A DNA stretch of 36,941 nucleotides from Candidatus Gemmiger excrementavium (GTDB lineage Bacteria; Bacillota; Clostridia; Oscillospirales; Ruminococcaceae): positions 1-36,941 of the forward strand of contig DXBO01000124.1 in assembly GCA_019116485.1 (NCBI GenBank), read 5' to 3'. Below, in pieces: positions 1-6,544 of this stretch. Position 1 is the first letter of the stretch, and every line of letters starts with the position of its first letter. Under the pieces are notes generated by a model. It saw only the letters and a program-made list of their open reading frames with translations, was not told the DNA's origin and made no database searches. Both the position numbers and the translations under genes were made by a program.

Positions 1-99
1 TCCCTTCATGCTTTCCCGTGGGATAGGGGGGCAGATATCCATGGTGGCGGGGAAATCAGCATGCCCCATTACTTGCTTGTTGGACAAATTTGGCATGAA
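1..99 (-). pseudogene. C-terminal remnant of a tyrosine recombinase/integrase (partial)
   Basis: Read on the minus strand, the frame ending at the left edge gives NLSNK followed by VMGHADFPATMDIC and then PRESMKG. The GHAD...TTMDIY pattern is the conserved box II region just before the catalytic tyrosine of phage/transposon integrases. Here the tyrosine position reads Cys (MDIC). About eight residues normally lying between the SNK-like and QxxMGH-like segments are missing. An in-frame TAG at 102-100 stops the frame upstream, and 103-203 holds no recognisable continuation. I read this as a decayed integrase tail that continues beyond the window. The match rests on a short stretch, so chance similarity cannot be excluded. 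Confidence 0.45.
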
Positions 100-203
100 C
101 TAGGGGAAATGCCAACAGGTATAGTTGTACCTGAAAAGAAGATGCTGCTTTTCTGCTTGGGTTCCGGCGGACACTGAGAAAGACCTGAGTGGGAACAGCT
201 ATC

Positions 204-243
204 AAAAAACGTGCCCCGGCTCCTTGCAAGGAGCCGGGGCACG
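204..243 (-). terminator. Rho-independent terminator of the 274-753 gene
   Basis: A perfect 17-bp palindrome at 210-243 (arms CGTGCCCCGGCTCCTTG and its complement) is followed on the minus strand by six U (A-run 204-209). It lies 30 bases past the stop codon of the minus-strand membrane protein gene. Confidence 0.9.
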
Positions 244-273
244 TACGCTGTAAACAGCAGATGCGAAAAGAAA

Positions 274-753
274 TCAGGCCACCACGGTGCCCAGGGCAGA
301 AACGCCAGCCAGGCTCAGCGCACCCATGACGCAGCCCGCCAGCAGCACACCGCCCATGCAGGCCAGCACGCTGGATTTGAAATCCATATCCAGCAGGCTG
401 GCGGCCAGGGTTCCGGTCCAGGCACCGGTGCCCGGCAGCGGAATGCCCACAAACAACAGCAGAGCCCAAGGAAGGCCGCGGCCTGCGGTGGCTTTCAGTT
501 TTTCGCCGCCCTTGTGCCCTTTCTCTAAGCAAAAGGTGAAGAACTTACCGATGACCGGTTTGTTGGCGCCCCACTCCAGCACTTTGCGGGCGAAGAAAAA
601 GATGAAAGCCACCGGCAGCATGTTGCCGATGATAGCAATCACATATACGCTCCACAGCGGCAGACCCAGCAGGACACCTGCCGGAATCGCACCGCGCAGT
701 TCGATCAGCGGCACCATTGAGATAAAAAAGACGTACAGATATTTTGTCAGCAT
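274..753 (-). CDS. COG2426/Sm_multidrug_ex family small membrane protein
   Basis: This 159-residue protein is almost wholly hydrophobic and shows the family signature near its N-terminus: PLIELRGAIPAG, then a glycine/proline-rich loop and GNMLPV. The pattern is that of the 'small multidrug export protein' family (PF06695), roughly 150-170 residues with four to five membrane segments; the family's real substrate is unknown. The ATG at 753 is chosen because a GAGG ribosome site lies six bases upstream. A tandem ATG at 756 is only three bases from it, and the longer open frame to 1002 runs through the promoter. The gene is monocistronic between a good promoter (799-827) and a strong terminator (204-243). 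Confidence 0.85.
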   Translation of the reverse strand: MLTKYLYVFFISMVPLIELRGAIPAGVLLGLPLWSVYVIAIIGNMLPVAFIFFFARKVLEWGANKPVIGKFFTFCLEKGHKGGEKLKATAGRGLPWALLLFVGIPLPGTGAWTGTLAASLLDMDFKSSVLACMGGVLLAGCVMGALSLAGVSALGTVVA

Positions 754-798
754 CATAAACCTCACAGTTTGGTGCTTTGTCATAGTCACGCAGGACTT

Positions 799-827
799 AT
801 TATACAGGATTCCGGCCCATTTGGCAA
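799..827 (-). promoter_or_regulatory. Promoter of the 274-753 gene
   Basis: On the minus strand, TTGCCA (827-822) and TATAAT (804-799) are separated by exactly 17 bases. An 11-base palindrome, AGTAC-A-GTACT (835-845), lies just upstream of the -35 and could be an operator. Confidence 0.75.
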
Positions 828-891
828 GCAAAAAAGTACAGTACTGCATAGGTTGTTTTTGTTGGCCCTGCCCAAAAAAAGGGGCGGGGCC

Positions 892-920
892 TTGCGTTTT
901 GTCCCCCGGCTTGGTATCAT
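892..920 (+). promoter_or_regulatory. Candidate promoter of the 951 membrane protein gene
   Basis: TTGCGT (892-897), a 17-base spacer and TATCAT (915-920). The -10 is good and the -35 weak. The predicted leader is about 25 bases and contains the ribosome site. Confidence 0.4.
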
Positions 921-950
921 GAATAGGTATCATATAAAGGGGGAGAGGAT

Positions 951-2171
951 TTGTCACACCTGCAAAAACGTAGGGCGCTGTGGGGCGTCTGTCTGGCCGC
1001 ACTGGCGCTGTTTGCCGCGGCTATGGCCTGGCTGCACTACCAGCAGCTTTGCTCCCCCGGGGGCGGCACCGATCCCTATACCTCCGACCTGGGCCAGCAT
1101 CTGGCCTTTGCCCAGAAGGGGATGGTCTATTCCACGGTGTCGCTGCTCATCGGCCCGGCATACGCCCTGGCGGGGCGCTGGGGCATCGCGGTGCTGCTGG
1201 CCGCCTTTCACCTGGCGGCGGTAGGGGTGTTTGCCTGGGGGCTGCGGGCTGCGGTGCCTGCCTGGTCCCGCCCGGCCCGGCTGCTCACCAGCCTGGTAGT
1301 CAATCTGGCCCAGGCGGTGTGGATGCCCCGGGGTGGATACTGGTATCAGGGCACCATCACCGGCACCATCTATCACAACACCACCTATATCATGCTGGCG
1401 CCCTTTGCCATGCTGGCGGTGCTGGCTTTTTATCGCGCCTGGCAGGGGATGACCGGGCGGCTGCGTGTGGGAGCATGGCTGGTCTATACGGTGCTTCTCA
1501 CCGCAGCCACCAGTTTCAAAGCCAGCCTGGTCTTCGCCTTTGCCCCGGCGCTGCTGGTACTGCTCATCGCCGATCTGCTGCGCACCCGGGGCAAAAACCT
1601 GGGGCGGGAAGTGTTTATGGGCTGCAGCGTGCTGCCCAGCATCGGGCTGTGCCTGGTGCAGGCCAATGTGCTGTTTGCTGAGCCGGACAGCGGTATGCGG
1701 CTGATCTTTACCGTGGAGTTTGACTGCCACGCCATGCTGTGGGGCCCCTTTAACGAAGCGGCGCTTCTGGGTATGCTGCGCTCCTTCGTCTTTGTGGCGG
1801 CGGTGGCTGTTCTGCTGGGCCGGGCGGCCTGGGGCAGCTTCCGCTATCGGTTCACCCTGCTGGTATTCGGCGTTTCTCTGGCCGAAGCCCTGCTGCTGGT
1901 GGAAAGCGGCGAGCGGCTCTACCACGCCAACCTGTGGTGGGGACCCTTTATCTGCTTCTGGCTGCTCTGGCTGGAATCCGTTTCGGTGCTGCTGCGGCAG
2001 TACACCGTCTGGCGGGACGGCGGGCGGCAGGGCCGCCTGGGACTGCGGCTGGGCCTGTGCGGCGCGGCGCTGGCCTGGCATATTGTCAGCGGCGTCTGCT
2101 TTTTGGTGCTGCAGCTGCAGGGCGTCTCCTACAATATCCCTATTGCGACCTACCATTTTCTGTTCTGGTAA
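951..2171 (+). CDS. Polytopic membrane protein of unknown function (possibly glycan-related)
   Basis: A 406-residue protein with about 11 hydrophobic segments (for example 11-28, 61-97, 143-163, 173-210, 222-245, 275-317, 326-346, 364-389). After the first membrane segment comes an outward-facing loop, GGGTDPYTSDLGQH (37-50), with acidic residues where GT-C glycosyltransferases keep theirs. A second conserved-looking block, YHNTTYIMLAPFA, is at 141-153. The start is TTG, supported by GGGGAG six bases upstream. The gene is divergent from the Sm_multidrug_ex gene. No terminator of its own is visible before the palindrome module at 2180. A GT-C enzyme or polysaccharide polymerase role is an inference from topology only; I do not recognise the family. 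Confidence 0.7.
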   Translation: MSHLQKRRALWGVCLAALALFAAAMAWLHYQQLCSPGGGTDPYTSDLGQHLAFAQKGMVYSTVSLLIGPAYALAGRWGIAVLLAAFHLAAVGVFAWGLRAAVPAWSRPARLLTSLVVNLAQAVWMPRGGYWYQGTITGTIYHNTTYIMLAPFAMLAVLAFYRAWQGMTGRLRVGAWLVYTVLLTAATSFKASLVFAFAPALLVLLIADLLRTRGKNLGREVFMGCSVLPSIGLCLVQANVLFAEPDSGMRLIFTVEFDCHAMLWGPFNEAALLGMLRSFVFVAAVAVLLGRAAWGSFRYRFTLLVFGVSLAEALLLVESGERLYHANLWWGPFICFWLLWLESVSVLLRQYTVWRDGGRQGRLGLRLGLCGAALAWHIVSGVCFLVLQLQGVSYNIPIATYHFLFW

Positions 2172-2179
2172 GGTCCCTC

Positions 2180-2208
2180 TTGACAGGCCGTGCGGGCTGT
2201 GGTATGGT
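2180..2208 (+). promoter_or_regulatory. Promoter of palindrome module A
   Basis: Perfect TTGACA (2180-2185), 17 bases, TATGGT (2203-2208), starting nine bases after the preceding stop codon. The same arrangement recurs at 6272-6300. Confidence 0.7.
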
Positions 2209-2214
2209 ATATGT

Positions 2215-2236
2215 GTAGTTAGTATATGCTAACTAC
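2215..2236 (+). promoter_or_regulatory. Palindrome A (operator or 5' hairpin)
   Basis: Half-sites TAGTTAG (2216-2222) and CTAACTA (2229-2235) flank the hexamer TATATG, extended by one more G-C pair. It begins seven bases after the -10, at the predicted transcription start, which is where a repressor would block RNA polymerase. The sequence recalls metal-dependent DtxR-family operators, but the 6-base spacing differs from the classical IdeR/DtxR box, so the regulator is unassigned. Confidence 0.7.
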
Positions 2237-2254
2237 GGGCCCGCTGACCATGCT

Positions 2255-2283
2255 CCCGGCTGCGCGGGCGGCCGGGCGTTTTT
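2255..2283 (+). terminator. Candidate terminator downstream of module A
   Basis: CCCGGC (2255-2260) and GCCGGG (2271-2276) form a 6-bp GC stem with a 10-base loop, followed by CG and TTTTT (2279-2283). It would end a transcript from module A after about 65 bases, or attenuate read-through toward pflB. Confidence 0.55.
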
Positions 2284-2443
2284 GTGTGGAAAGGACGCCG
2301 TGATCACACGCCAACATCCCCAGCGGCGTGGCAAGCCGAAAGGACCCGACCAAATGTTGCCGGAACAACATACATCGCCCCGGGCATTTGGTATCATAAC
2401 GGTGCGCGTTGGGTCCCGCGCAAAAAAAATCACCCATTGCCTC
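2284..2443 (+). other. pflB upstream non-coding region with inverted repeats
   Basis: I see no gene here. The region holds several small inverted repeats: ACGCC/GGCGT around a 12-base loop near 2310-2330; CCAAATG (2350-2356) with CATTTGG (2385-2391), and inside it ATGTTG with CAACAT (2354-2371); GCGCG (2404-2408) with CGCGC (2417-2421). The pflB reading frame is open throughout, but there is no ribosome site in it. It would be leader RNA only for transcripts starting at module A. Confidence 0.4.
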
Positions 2444-2471
2444 TTGCACTTTTCGGTAGATATGGTATGAT
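2444..2471 (+). promoter_or_regulatory. Proximal promoter of pflB
   Basis: TTGCAC (2444-2449), 16 bases, TATGAT (2466-2471). The predicted leader is about 50 bases and ends in the pflB ribosome site. Confidence 0.65.
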
Positions 2472-2526
2472 AGTATCTGCGCCGATACAAGATATAGGCA
2501 AGCAAACTTTTGGGAGAGGTGCAACT

Positions 2527-4779
2527 ATGACAGATTTCAAACAGTGGGAAGGCTTTGAGGGCCGTATCTGGAAAGAGGAAGTCAACACCCGCGACTTTAT
2601 CCAGAAAAACTACAAACCCTACGACGGGGACGAGAGTTTCCTCGCCGGTCCCACCGAAGCAACCGACAAGCTGTGGGGCGCTCTGCAGGCCTTGCAGAAA
2701 GAAGAACGTGCCAAGGGCGGCGTGCTGGATATGGAGACCGAGGTCGTCTCCGGCCTGACCGCCTACGGTCCCGGCTACATCGACCCCGCACTCAAAGACC
2801 TGGAGCAGATCGTGGGTTTGCAGACCGACAAGCCCCTGAAACGTGCCTTTATGCCCTATGGCGGCATCAAGATGGCGGAGCAGGCCTGCACCACTTACGG
2901 CTATACCCCCAGCGAGAAGCTGCACGAAATTTTTACCCAGTATACCCGCACCCATAACCAGGCGGTGTTTGACGCTTACACCCCCGAAATGCGCAAGGCC
3001 CGCCACAGCCACATCGTCACCGGTTTGCCCGACACTTACGGCCGTGGCCGTATTGTGGGCGATTACCGCCGCGTGGCGCTGTACGGCATCGATTTCCTGA
3101 TCCGGGAAAAGCAGAACGACTTTGCCAACTGCGGCGACGGCACCATGCTGGACGACGTGATCCGCCAGCGGGAGGAAATCTCCCTGCAGATCAATGCCCT
3201 TAAGGGTATGAAGGCAATGGCTGCCACCTACGGCTACGATATTTCCCAGCCCGCCGCCAACGCCAAGGAGGCCGTGCAGTGGCTGTACTTCGGTTACCTG
3301 GCTGCTATCAAGACCCAGAACGGTGCCGCTATGAGCGTGGGCCGTGTGTCTACCTTCCTGGATATCTACATCCAGCGCGATCTGGACCGCGGCCTGCTCA
3401 CCGAGAGTGAGGCCCAGGAACTGATCGACCATCTGGTCATGAAGTTCCGCATGGTCAAGTTTGCCCGCATCCCCAGCTACAACCAGCTGTTCAGCGGCGA
3501 CCCCGTGTGGGCCACCCTGGAAGTGGGCGGCATCGGCATGGATGGACGTTCCATGGTCACCAAGACCGACTTCCGTTTCCTGCACACGCTGGAGAACATG
3601 GGCCCCGCCCCGGAGCCCAACATGACGGTGCTCTATTCCTCCGCCCTGCCCAAGACCTTCAAGGATTACGCCGCCCGCATCTCCATCAAGACCTCCTCGG
3701 TCCAGTATGAGAATGACGATGTGATGAAACCGGTATGGGGCGACGACTACTCCATCTGCTGCTGTGTGTCTGCCACCCAGACCGGCAAGGAGATGCAGTT
3801 CTTCGGCGCCCGCGCCAACCTGGCCAAGTGCCTGCTGTATGCCATCAACGGCGGTGTGGACGAAAAGCTGGGCGAGCAGATCGGCCCCCACTACGCCCCC
3901 ATCACCAGCGAGTACCTGGACTACGACGAGGTCATGCAGAAGTACGACGTGATGATGGACTGGCTGGCCGGGCTGTATGTGAACATCCTCAACCTGATCC
4001 AGTACATGCACGACAAGTACTACTATGAGGCCGCCGAGATGGCCCTCATCGATACCGATGTGCGCCGTACCTTTGCCACCGGCATTGCGGGCTTCAGCCA
4101 TGTGGTGGACTCTCTCAGCGCCATCAAGTACGCCAAGGTCAAGTGCATCCGCAACGAGCAGGGCATCGTCACCGACTATGAGATCGAGGGCGATTTCCCC
4201 AAATACGGCAACGACGACGACCGCGCCGATACCATCGCCGTTAATCTGCTGCGCAGCTTCCTGGAGAAGATCAAGCGCCGCCACACCTACCGCAATTCCG
4301 AACCCACCACCTCCATCCTGACCATCACCTCCAACGTGGTGTACGGCAAAGCCACCGGCGCCATGCCCGATGGCCGTAAAGCCTATACCCCCTTCGCCCC
4401 CGGCGGCAACCCCAGCTACGGCGCCGAGACCCACGGCCTGCTGGCCTCGCTGAACTCGGTGGCCAAGCTGCCCTACCATTGGGCGCTGGACGGCATCTCC
4501 AACACCCAGACCATCAACCCCGATGCCCTGGGCCACTCCGAGCAGGAGCGGGTGGAGAACCTGGTCCAGGTCATGGACGGCTACTTTGACCAGGGTGCCC
4601 ACCACCTGAACGTCAATGTCTTCGGCACTGAGAAGCTCATTGACGCCATGGAACACCCCGAAAAGGAAGAGTACGCCAACTTTACCATCCGCGTCTCCGG
4701 CTACGCCGTCAAGTTCATTGACCTGACCCGTGAGCAGCAGCTGGACGTTATTGCCCGCACCTGCCACAAGGCCATGTGA
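2527..4779 (+). CDS. pflB: Pyruvate formate-lyase (formate acetyltransferase)
   Basis: Glycyl-radical enzyme that cleaves pyruvate with CoA to acetyl-CoA and formate in the anaerobic cytoplasm. The 750-residue length is normal for the family (E. coli 760). The catalytic thiols lie in SICCCVSA: Cys412-Cys413 align with the E. coli Cys418-Cys419 pair, with an extra Cys411 before them. The C-terminal radical site is RVSGYAVKF with Gly725, 25 residues from the end. The ATG at 2527 has GGGAGAGG seven bases upstream and starts the canonical [10 protein letters not shown]; the frame remains open to 2284 but those codons are leader. It is followed by a strong bidirectional terminator. Its activase is 0.7 kb downstream under a separate promoter. 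Confidence 0.98.
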   Translation: MTDFKQWEGFEGRIWKEEVNTRDFIQKNYKPYDGDESFLAGPTEATDKLWGALQALQKEERAKGGVLDMETEVVSGLTAYGPGYIDPALKDLEQIVGLQTDKPLKRAFMPYGGIKMAEQACTTYGYTPSEKLHEIFTQYTRTHNQAVFDAYTPEMRKARHSHIVTGLPDTYGRGRIVGDYRRVALYGIDFLIREKQNDFANCGDGTMLDDVIRQREEISLQINALKGMKAMAATYGYDISQPAANAKEAVQWLYFGYLAAIKTQNGAAMSVGRVSTFLDIYIQRDLDRGLLTESEAQELIDHLVMKFRMVKFARIPSYNQLFSGDPVWATLEVGGIGMDGRSMVTKTDFRFLHTLENMGPAPEPNMTVLYSSALPKTFKDYAARISIKTSSVQYENDDVMKPVWGDDYSICCCVSATQTGKEMQFFGARANLAKCLLYAINGGVDEKLGEQIGPHYAPITSEYLDYDEVMQKYDVMMDWLAGLYVNILNLIQYMHDKYYYEAAEMALIDTDVRRTFATGIAGFSHVVDSLSAIKYAKVKCIRNEQGIVTDYEIEGDFPKYGNDDDRADTIAVNLLRSFLEKIKRRHTYRNSEPTTSILTITSNVVYGKATGAMPDGRKAYTPFAPGGNPSYGAETHGLLASLNSVAKLPYHWALDGISNTQTINPDALGHSEQERVENLVQVMDGYFDQGAHHLNVNVFGTEKLIDAMEHPEKEEYANFTIRVSGYAVKFIDLTREQQLDVIARTCHKAM

Positions 4780-4795
4780 TCCCCGGCAAAGCATA

Positions 4796-4837
4796 AAAAG
4801 ATCCGCGGCCGCATCCAAGGGCGGCCGCGGATTTTTT
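4796..4837. terminator. Bidirectional terminator between pflB and the 4850-5356 gene
   Basis: A 12-bp perfect stem (4801-4812 with 4821-4832, ATCCGCGGCCGC type) has an 8-base loop. It is followed by six T on the plus strand and preceded by an A-run that gives five U on the minus strand, so it serves both convergent genes. Confidence 0.93.
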
Positions 4838-4849
4838 CGGTTCTTGTGT

Positions 4850-5356
4850 TCAGCGTATCGTGTCGCGCAGATGGTTCAGTTCCGCGGCCAGGGCCTTGTA
4901 GTCGGCATTCCGCACCAGCAGCACCATGACCACGAACTGGGTCAGGGCGTCCAGCATCATAGCACCCAGCCCCAGGGCGAGCAGGGGCGCCGCTGCCAGA
5001 TAGGGCCCGATATCGGCCAGGGACAAAAGAAAATTCAGCATACCGTACACGCCGCCTACCAGGCCCAGCCAGGCAAAGATACGCAGGCCCCGGCGCAGCA
5101 GCCAGGCAAAGACGAAAGCCGCCGCGATGCTGACCACCAGGTTGGCGACTATGGCGCTCAGGTTCAGATAGCCCAGCACACCTATGGCCAGCAGCACGAT
5201 GGTACAGGCGCAGCGCACCACGATCCATGCACTGGTCATCTGCTGTACCCGGGCCACCACTTCCCCGTGGGCTTCCAAAACCTTCTGGCTGGCGGCGTTC
5301 AGCTGTTCCCGGCGCATCTTTTTCTGTTCCTGCCGCATTTTTTTCTCTTCATTCAT
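4850..5356 (-). CDS. Four-TM membrane protein with charged N-terminal helix, unknown function
   Basis: A 168-residue protein. Residues 1-40 are highly charged and likely helical (EEKKMRQEQKKMRREQ), followed by about four hydrophobic segments that fill the rest, and a short polar tail. The ATG at 5356 is preceded by a very good AAAGGAGG site eight bases away; the longer open frame reaching 6202 is antisense to pflA and spurious. It lies between pflB and pflA in the opposite orientation and shares its promoter region with pflA. I do not recognise a family. Its placement inside the pyruvate formate-lyase locus is the only hint to a role. Confidence 0.8.
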   Translation of the reverse strand: MNEEKKMRQEQKKMRREQLNAASQKVLEAHGEVVARVQQMTSAWIVVRCACTIVLLAIGVLGYLNLSAIVANLVVSIAAAFVFAWLLRRGLRIFAWLGLVGGVYGMLNFLLSLADIGPYLAAAPLLALGLGAMMLDALTQFVVMVLLVRNADYKALAAELNHLRDTIR

Positions 5357-5377
5357 ACCGATGCCCTCCTTTACCCC

Positions 5378-5406
5378 AGTGTACCACAGCGGGCGGGGGA
5401 TTACAA
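5378..5406 (-). promoter_or_regulatory. Promoter of the 4850-5356 gene
   Basis: Minus strand: TTGTAA (5406-5401), 17 bases, TACACT (5383-5378). Its -35 hexamer is the same six base pairs as the pflA -35. Confidence 0.6.
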
Positions 5407-5430
5407 TCATATGGCGGCACATTGTATGAT
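5401..5430 (+). promoter_or_regulatory. Promoter of pflA
   Basis: TTACAA (5401-5406), 18 bases, TATGAT (5425-5430), with a leader of about 28 bases. The -35 is shared with the divergent promoter on the minus strand. Confidence 0.6.
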
Positions 5431-5464
5431 CCGATTGTCTTAACGAGCAAGGAGCTGACGATTT

Positions 5465-6235
5465 ATGGCAACGCATGATTCCATCACAGGGTATGTCCAT
5501 TCCGTGGAGACCTTCGGCCTGGTAGACGGGCCGGGGGTGCGCTACGTACTGTTTTTGCAGGGCTGCGCCATGCGCTGCCGCTACTGCCACAACCCCGAGA
5601 CCTGGGCCTTTACCCGGGACACCGCCAAAACGCCCCAGCAGGCCTTTGATGCGGCCTGGCGCTACCGCAACTACTGGCGCAGCAACGGCGGGCTGACCAT
5701 CAGCGGCGGTGAACCGCTGCTGCAGCTGGATTTTGTCAGCGAGGTATTCCGCCTGGCCCACGCCAAGGGAGTACACACCGCGCTGGATACCAGCGGCCAG
5801 CCCTTCCGGCCCGGCGACGAGGCCTGGCTGGCCCGATTTGACGCCCTGCTGGACAACACGAGTTTGGTGATCCTGGACCTGAAAGAGATGGACGAGGAAA
5901 AGCACCGGGCGTTGACCGGCCACGGCAACGCCAACATTCTGGCCATGGCCCGGTATGTGGCGGCGCGGGGCGTGCCCCTGTGGATACGCCATGTGCTGGT
6001 GCCGGGGCTTACCGACGATGCCGAGGGGCTGCGGGCGCTGGACGCCTTCCTCAAGACGCTGCCCACCCTGCGCCGGGTGGAGGTGCTGCCCTACCACACC
6101 CTGGGGCTGTTCAAGTGGCAGAACCTGGGGATTCCCTACACGCTGGAGGGCGTACCCACCCCCACTGCGGAACAGGTGGCTGCCGCTGAGGAGTTGCTGC
6201 ATGTGCGGGACTACCCTGATGCCCCCAAGAACTGA
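5465..6235 (+). CDS. pflA: Pyruvate formate-lyase-activating enzyme (radical SAM)
   Basis: Radical S-adenosylmethionine enzyme that installs the glycyl radical on PflB. The CX3CX2C cluster motif is GCAMRCRYCHNP with Cys34, Cys38 and Cys41 binding the 4Fe-4S centre. SAM-binding glycines are in TISGGEPLLQ (78-87), and the N-terminal VETFGLVDGPGVR block is typical of PFL-AE. At 256 residues it has the minimal activase length, without the extra ferredoxin domain of other glycyl-radical activases. The ATG is supported by AAGGAG ten bases upstream. It is transcribed separately from pflB and ends at a hairpin (6237-6264). Confidence 0.97.
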   Translation: MATHDSITGYVHSVETFGLVDGPGVRYVLFLQGCAMRCRYCHNPETWAFTRDTAKTPQQAFDAAWRYRNYWRSNGGLTISGGEPLLQLDFVSEVFRLAHAKGVHTALDTSGQPFRPGDEAWLARFDALLDNTSLVILDLKEMDEEKHRALTGHGNANILAMARYVAARGVPLWIRHVLVPGLTDDAEGLRALDAFLKTLPTLRRVEVLPYHTLGLFKWQNLGIPYTLEGVPTPTAEQVAAAEELLHVRDYPDAPKN

Positions 6236-6236
6236 A

Positions 6237-6264
6237 GGCTAAAAAACCATTGGCTTTTTTAGCC
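6237..6264 (+). terminator. Terminator after pflA
   Basis: GGCTAAAAAA (6237-6246) pairs with TTTTTTAGCC (6255-6264) around an 8-base loop, two bases after the stop codon. The U-tract is inside the 3' arm. Confidence 0.75.
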
Positions 6265-6271
6265 CATCCCC

Positions 6272-6300
6272 TTGACAGGGAGGCCGGAGTATGGTAAAGT
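6272..6300 (+). promoter_or_regulatory. Promoter of palindrome module B
   Basis: TTGACA (6272-6277), 17 bases, TAAAGT (6295-6300), beginning right after the pflA terminator. The geometry is the same as module A at 2180-2208. Confidence 0.65.
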
Positions 6301-6307
6301 ATACTCG

Positions 6308-6327
6308 TAGTTAGTTTATGCTAACTA
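6308..6327 (+). promoter_or_regulatory. Palindrome B (operator or 5' hairpin)
   Basis: TAGTTAG (6308-6314), TTTATG, CTAACTA (6321-6327). The half-sites are identical to those of palindrome A. The distance from the -10 is also identical (7 bases), and 19 of the 20 bases match. Confidence 0.7.
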
Positions 6328-6443
6328 TAACCAATGTAAGCCCCGCGGTTTTTGCCTCGCCGCCGGGTTTCTGCCAATAGCAGGCTGCGCCTCCGTTTCG
6401 GCGTTCTGCTCTGCGCCTTTTTCAGCGGTCTGCTTATTGCGTC

Positions 6444-6480
6444 GCCCACACCGTTTCTGCTCCAACGGTGTGGGCTTTTT
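6444..6480 (+). terminator. Intrinsic terminator of the module B transcript
   Basis: A 12-bp perfect stem (6444-6455 with 6464-6475) with an 8-base loop is followed by TTTTT. It faces, and is separate from, the minus-strand terminator at 6493-6519. Confidence 0.9.
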
Positions 6481-6492
6481 GTCTTTGAAAAC

Positions 6493-6519
6493 AAAAAGCC
6501 CTGCCGCAAAACGGCAGGG
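6493..6519 (-). terminator. Terminator of the glycosyltransferase operon
   Basis: CCCTGCCG (6499-6506) and CGGCAGGG (6512-6519) form an 8-bp stem with a 5-base loop, followed on the minus strand by five U (A-run 6493-6497). It lies 25 bases past the last glycosyltransferase stop. Confidence 0.9.
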
Positions 6520-6544
6520 GAGAAAACGGCAGAAAGCAGAACTG

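Larger units (their letters stand above)
6308..6480 (+). ncRNA. Candidate non-coding transcript from module B
   Basis: Promoter B would start RNA at about 6308, and a strong intrinsic terminator ends at 6480, giving an RNA of about 170 bases. No open frame in between has a ribosome site. One TTG-started frame at 6352 mimics a signal peptide but runs through the terminator. The RNA would begin with the TAGTTAG/CTAACTA hairpin. A weak internal hairpin, GGCG...CGCC followed by TTTTT (about 6393-6417), could end a shorter form. It matches no RNA family I know. It could equally be the leader of a gene that has been lost. Confidence 0.4.

Noticed and set aside
1-178. Plus-strand frame open from the left edge to a TGA at 176-178 (59 codons)
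   Set aside because: No recognisable motif, and it is antisense to the better-supported integrase remnant; a frame this short can be open by chance.
951-2171. Firm assignment of the polytopic protein as an O-antigen polymerase or GT-C enzyme
   Set aside because: Topology and one acidic loop are suggestive, but no diagnostic motif was recognised, so it is left as unknown.
2215-2236. Rex (redox) operator as identity of the palindrome
   Set aside because: Rex boxes are of the TTGTGAA-N4-TTCACAA type; the TAGTTAG/CTAACTA half-sites and 6-base centre do not match.
2284-2526. N-terminal extension of pflB by 81 codons
   Set aside because: The frame is open but contains the proximal promoter, is not PFL-like, and the ATG at 2527 has a strong ribosome site and the canonical protein start.
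2233-4818. 861-codon open frame antisense to pflB, and other very long antisense frames (7621-10914, 15505-17664, 18397-20928, 34073-35806)
   Set aside because: They mirror real genes on the opposite strand, have Gln/Gly/His-rich compositions typical of GC-rich reverse frames, lack ribosome sites and show no family motifs.
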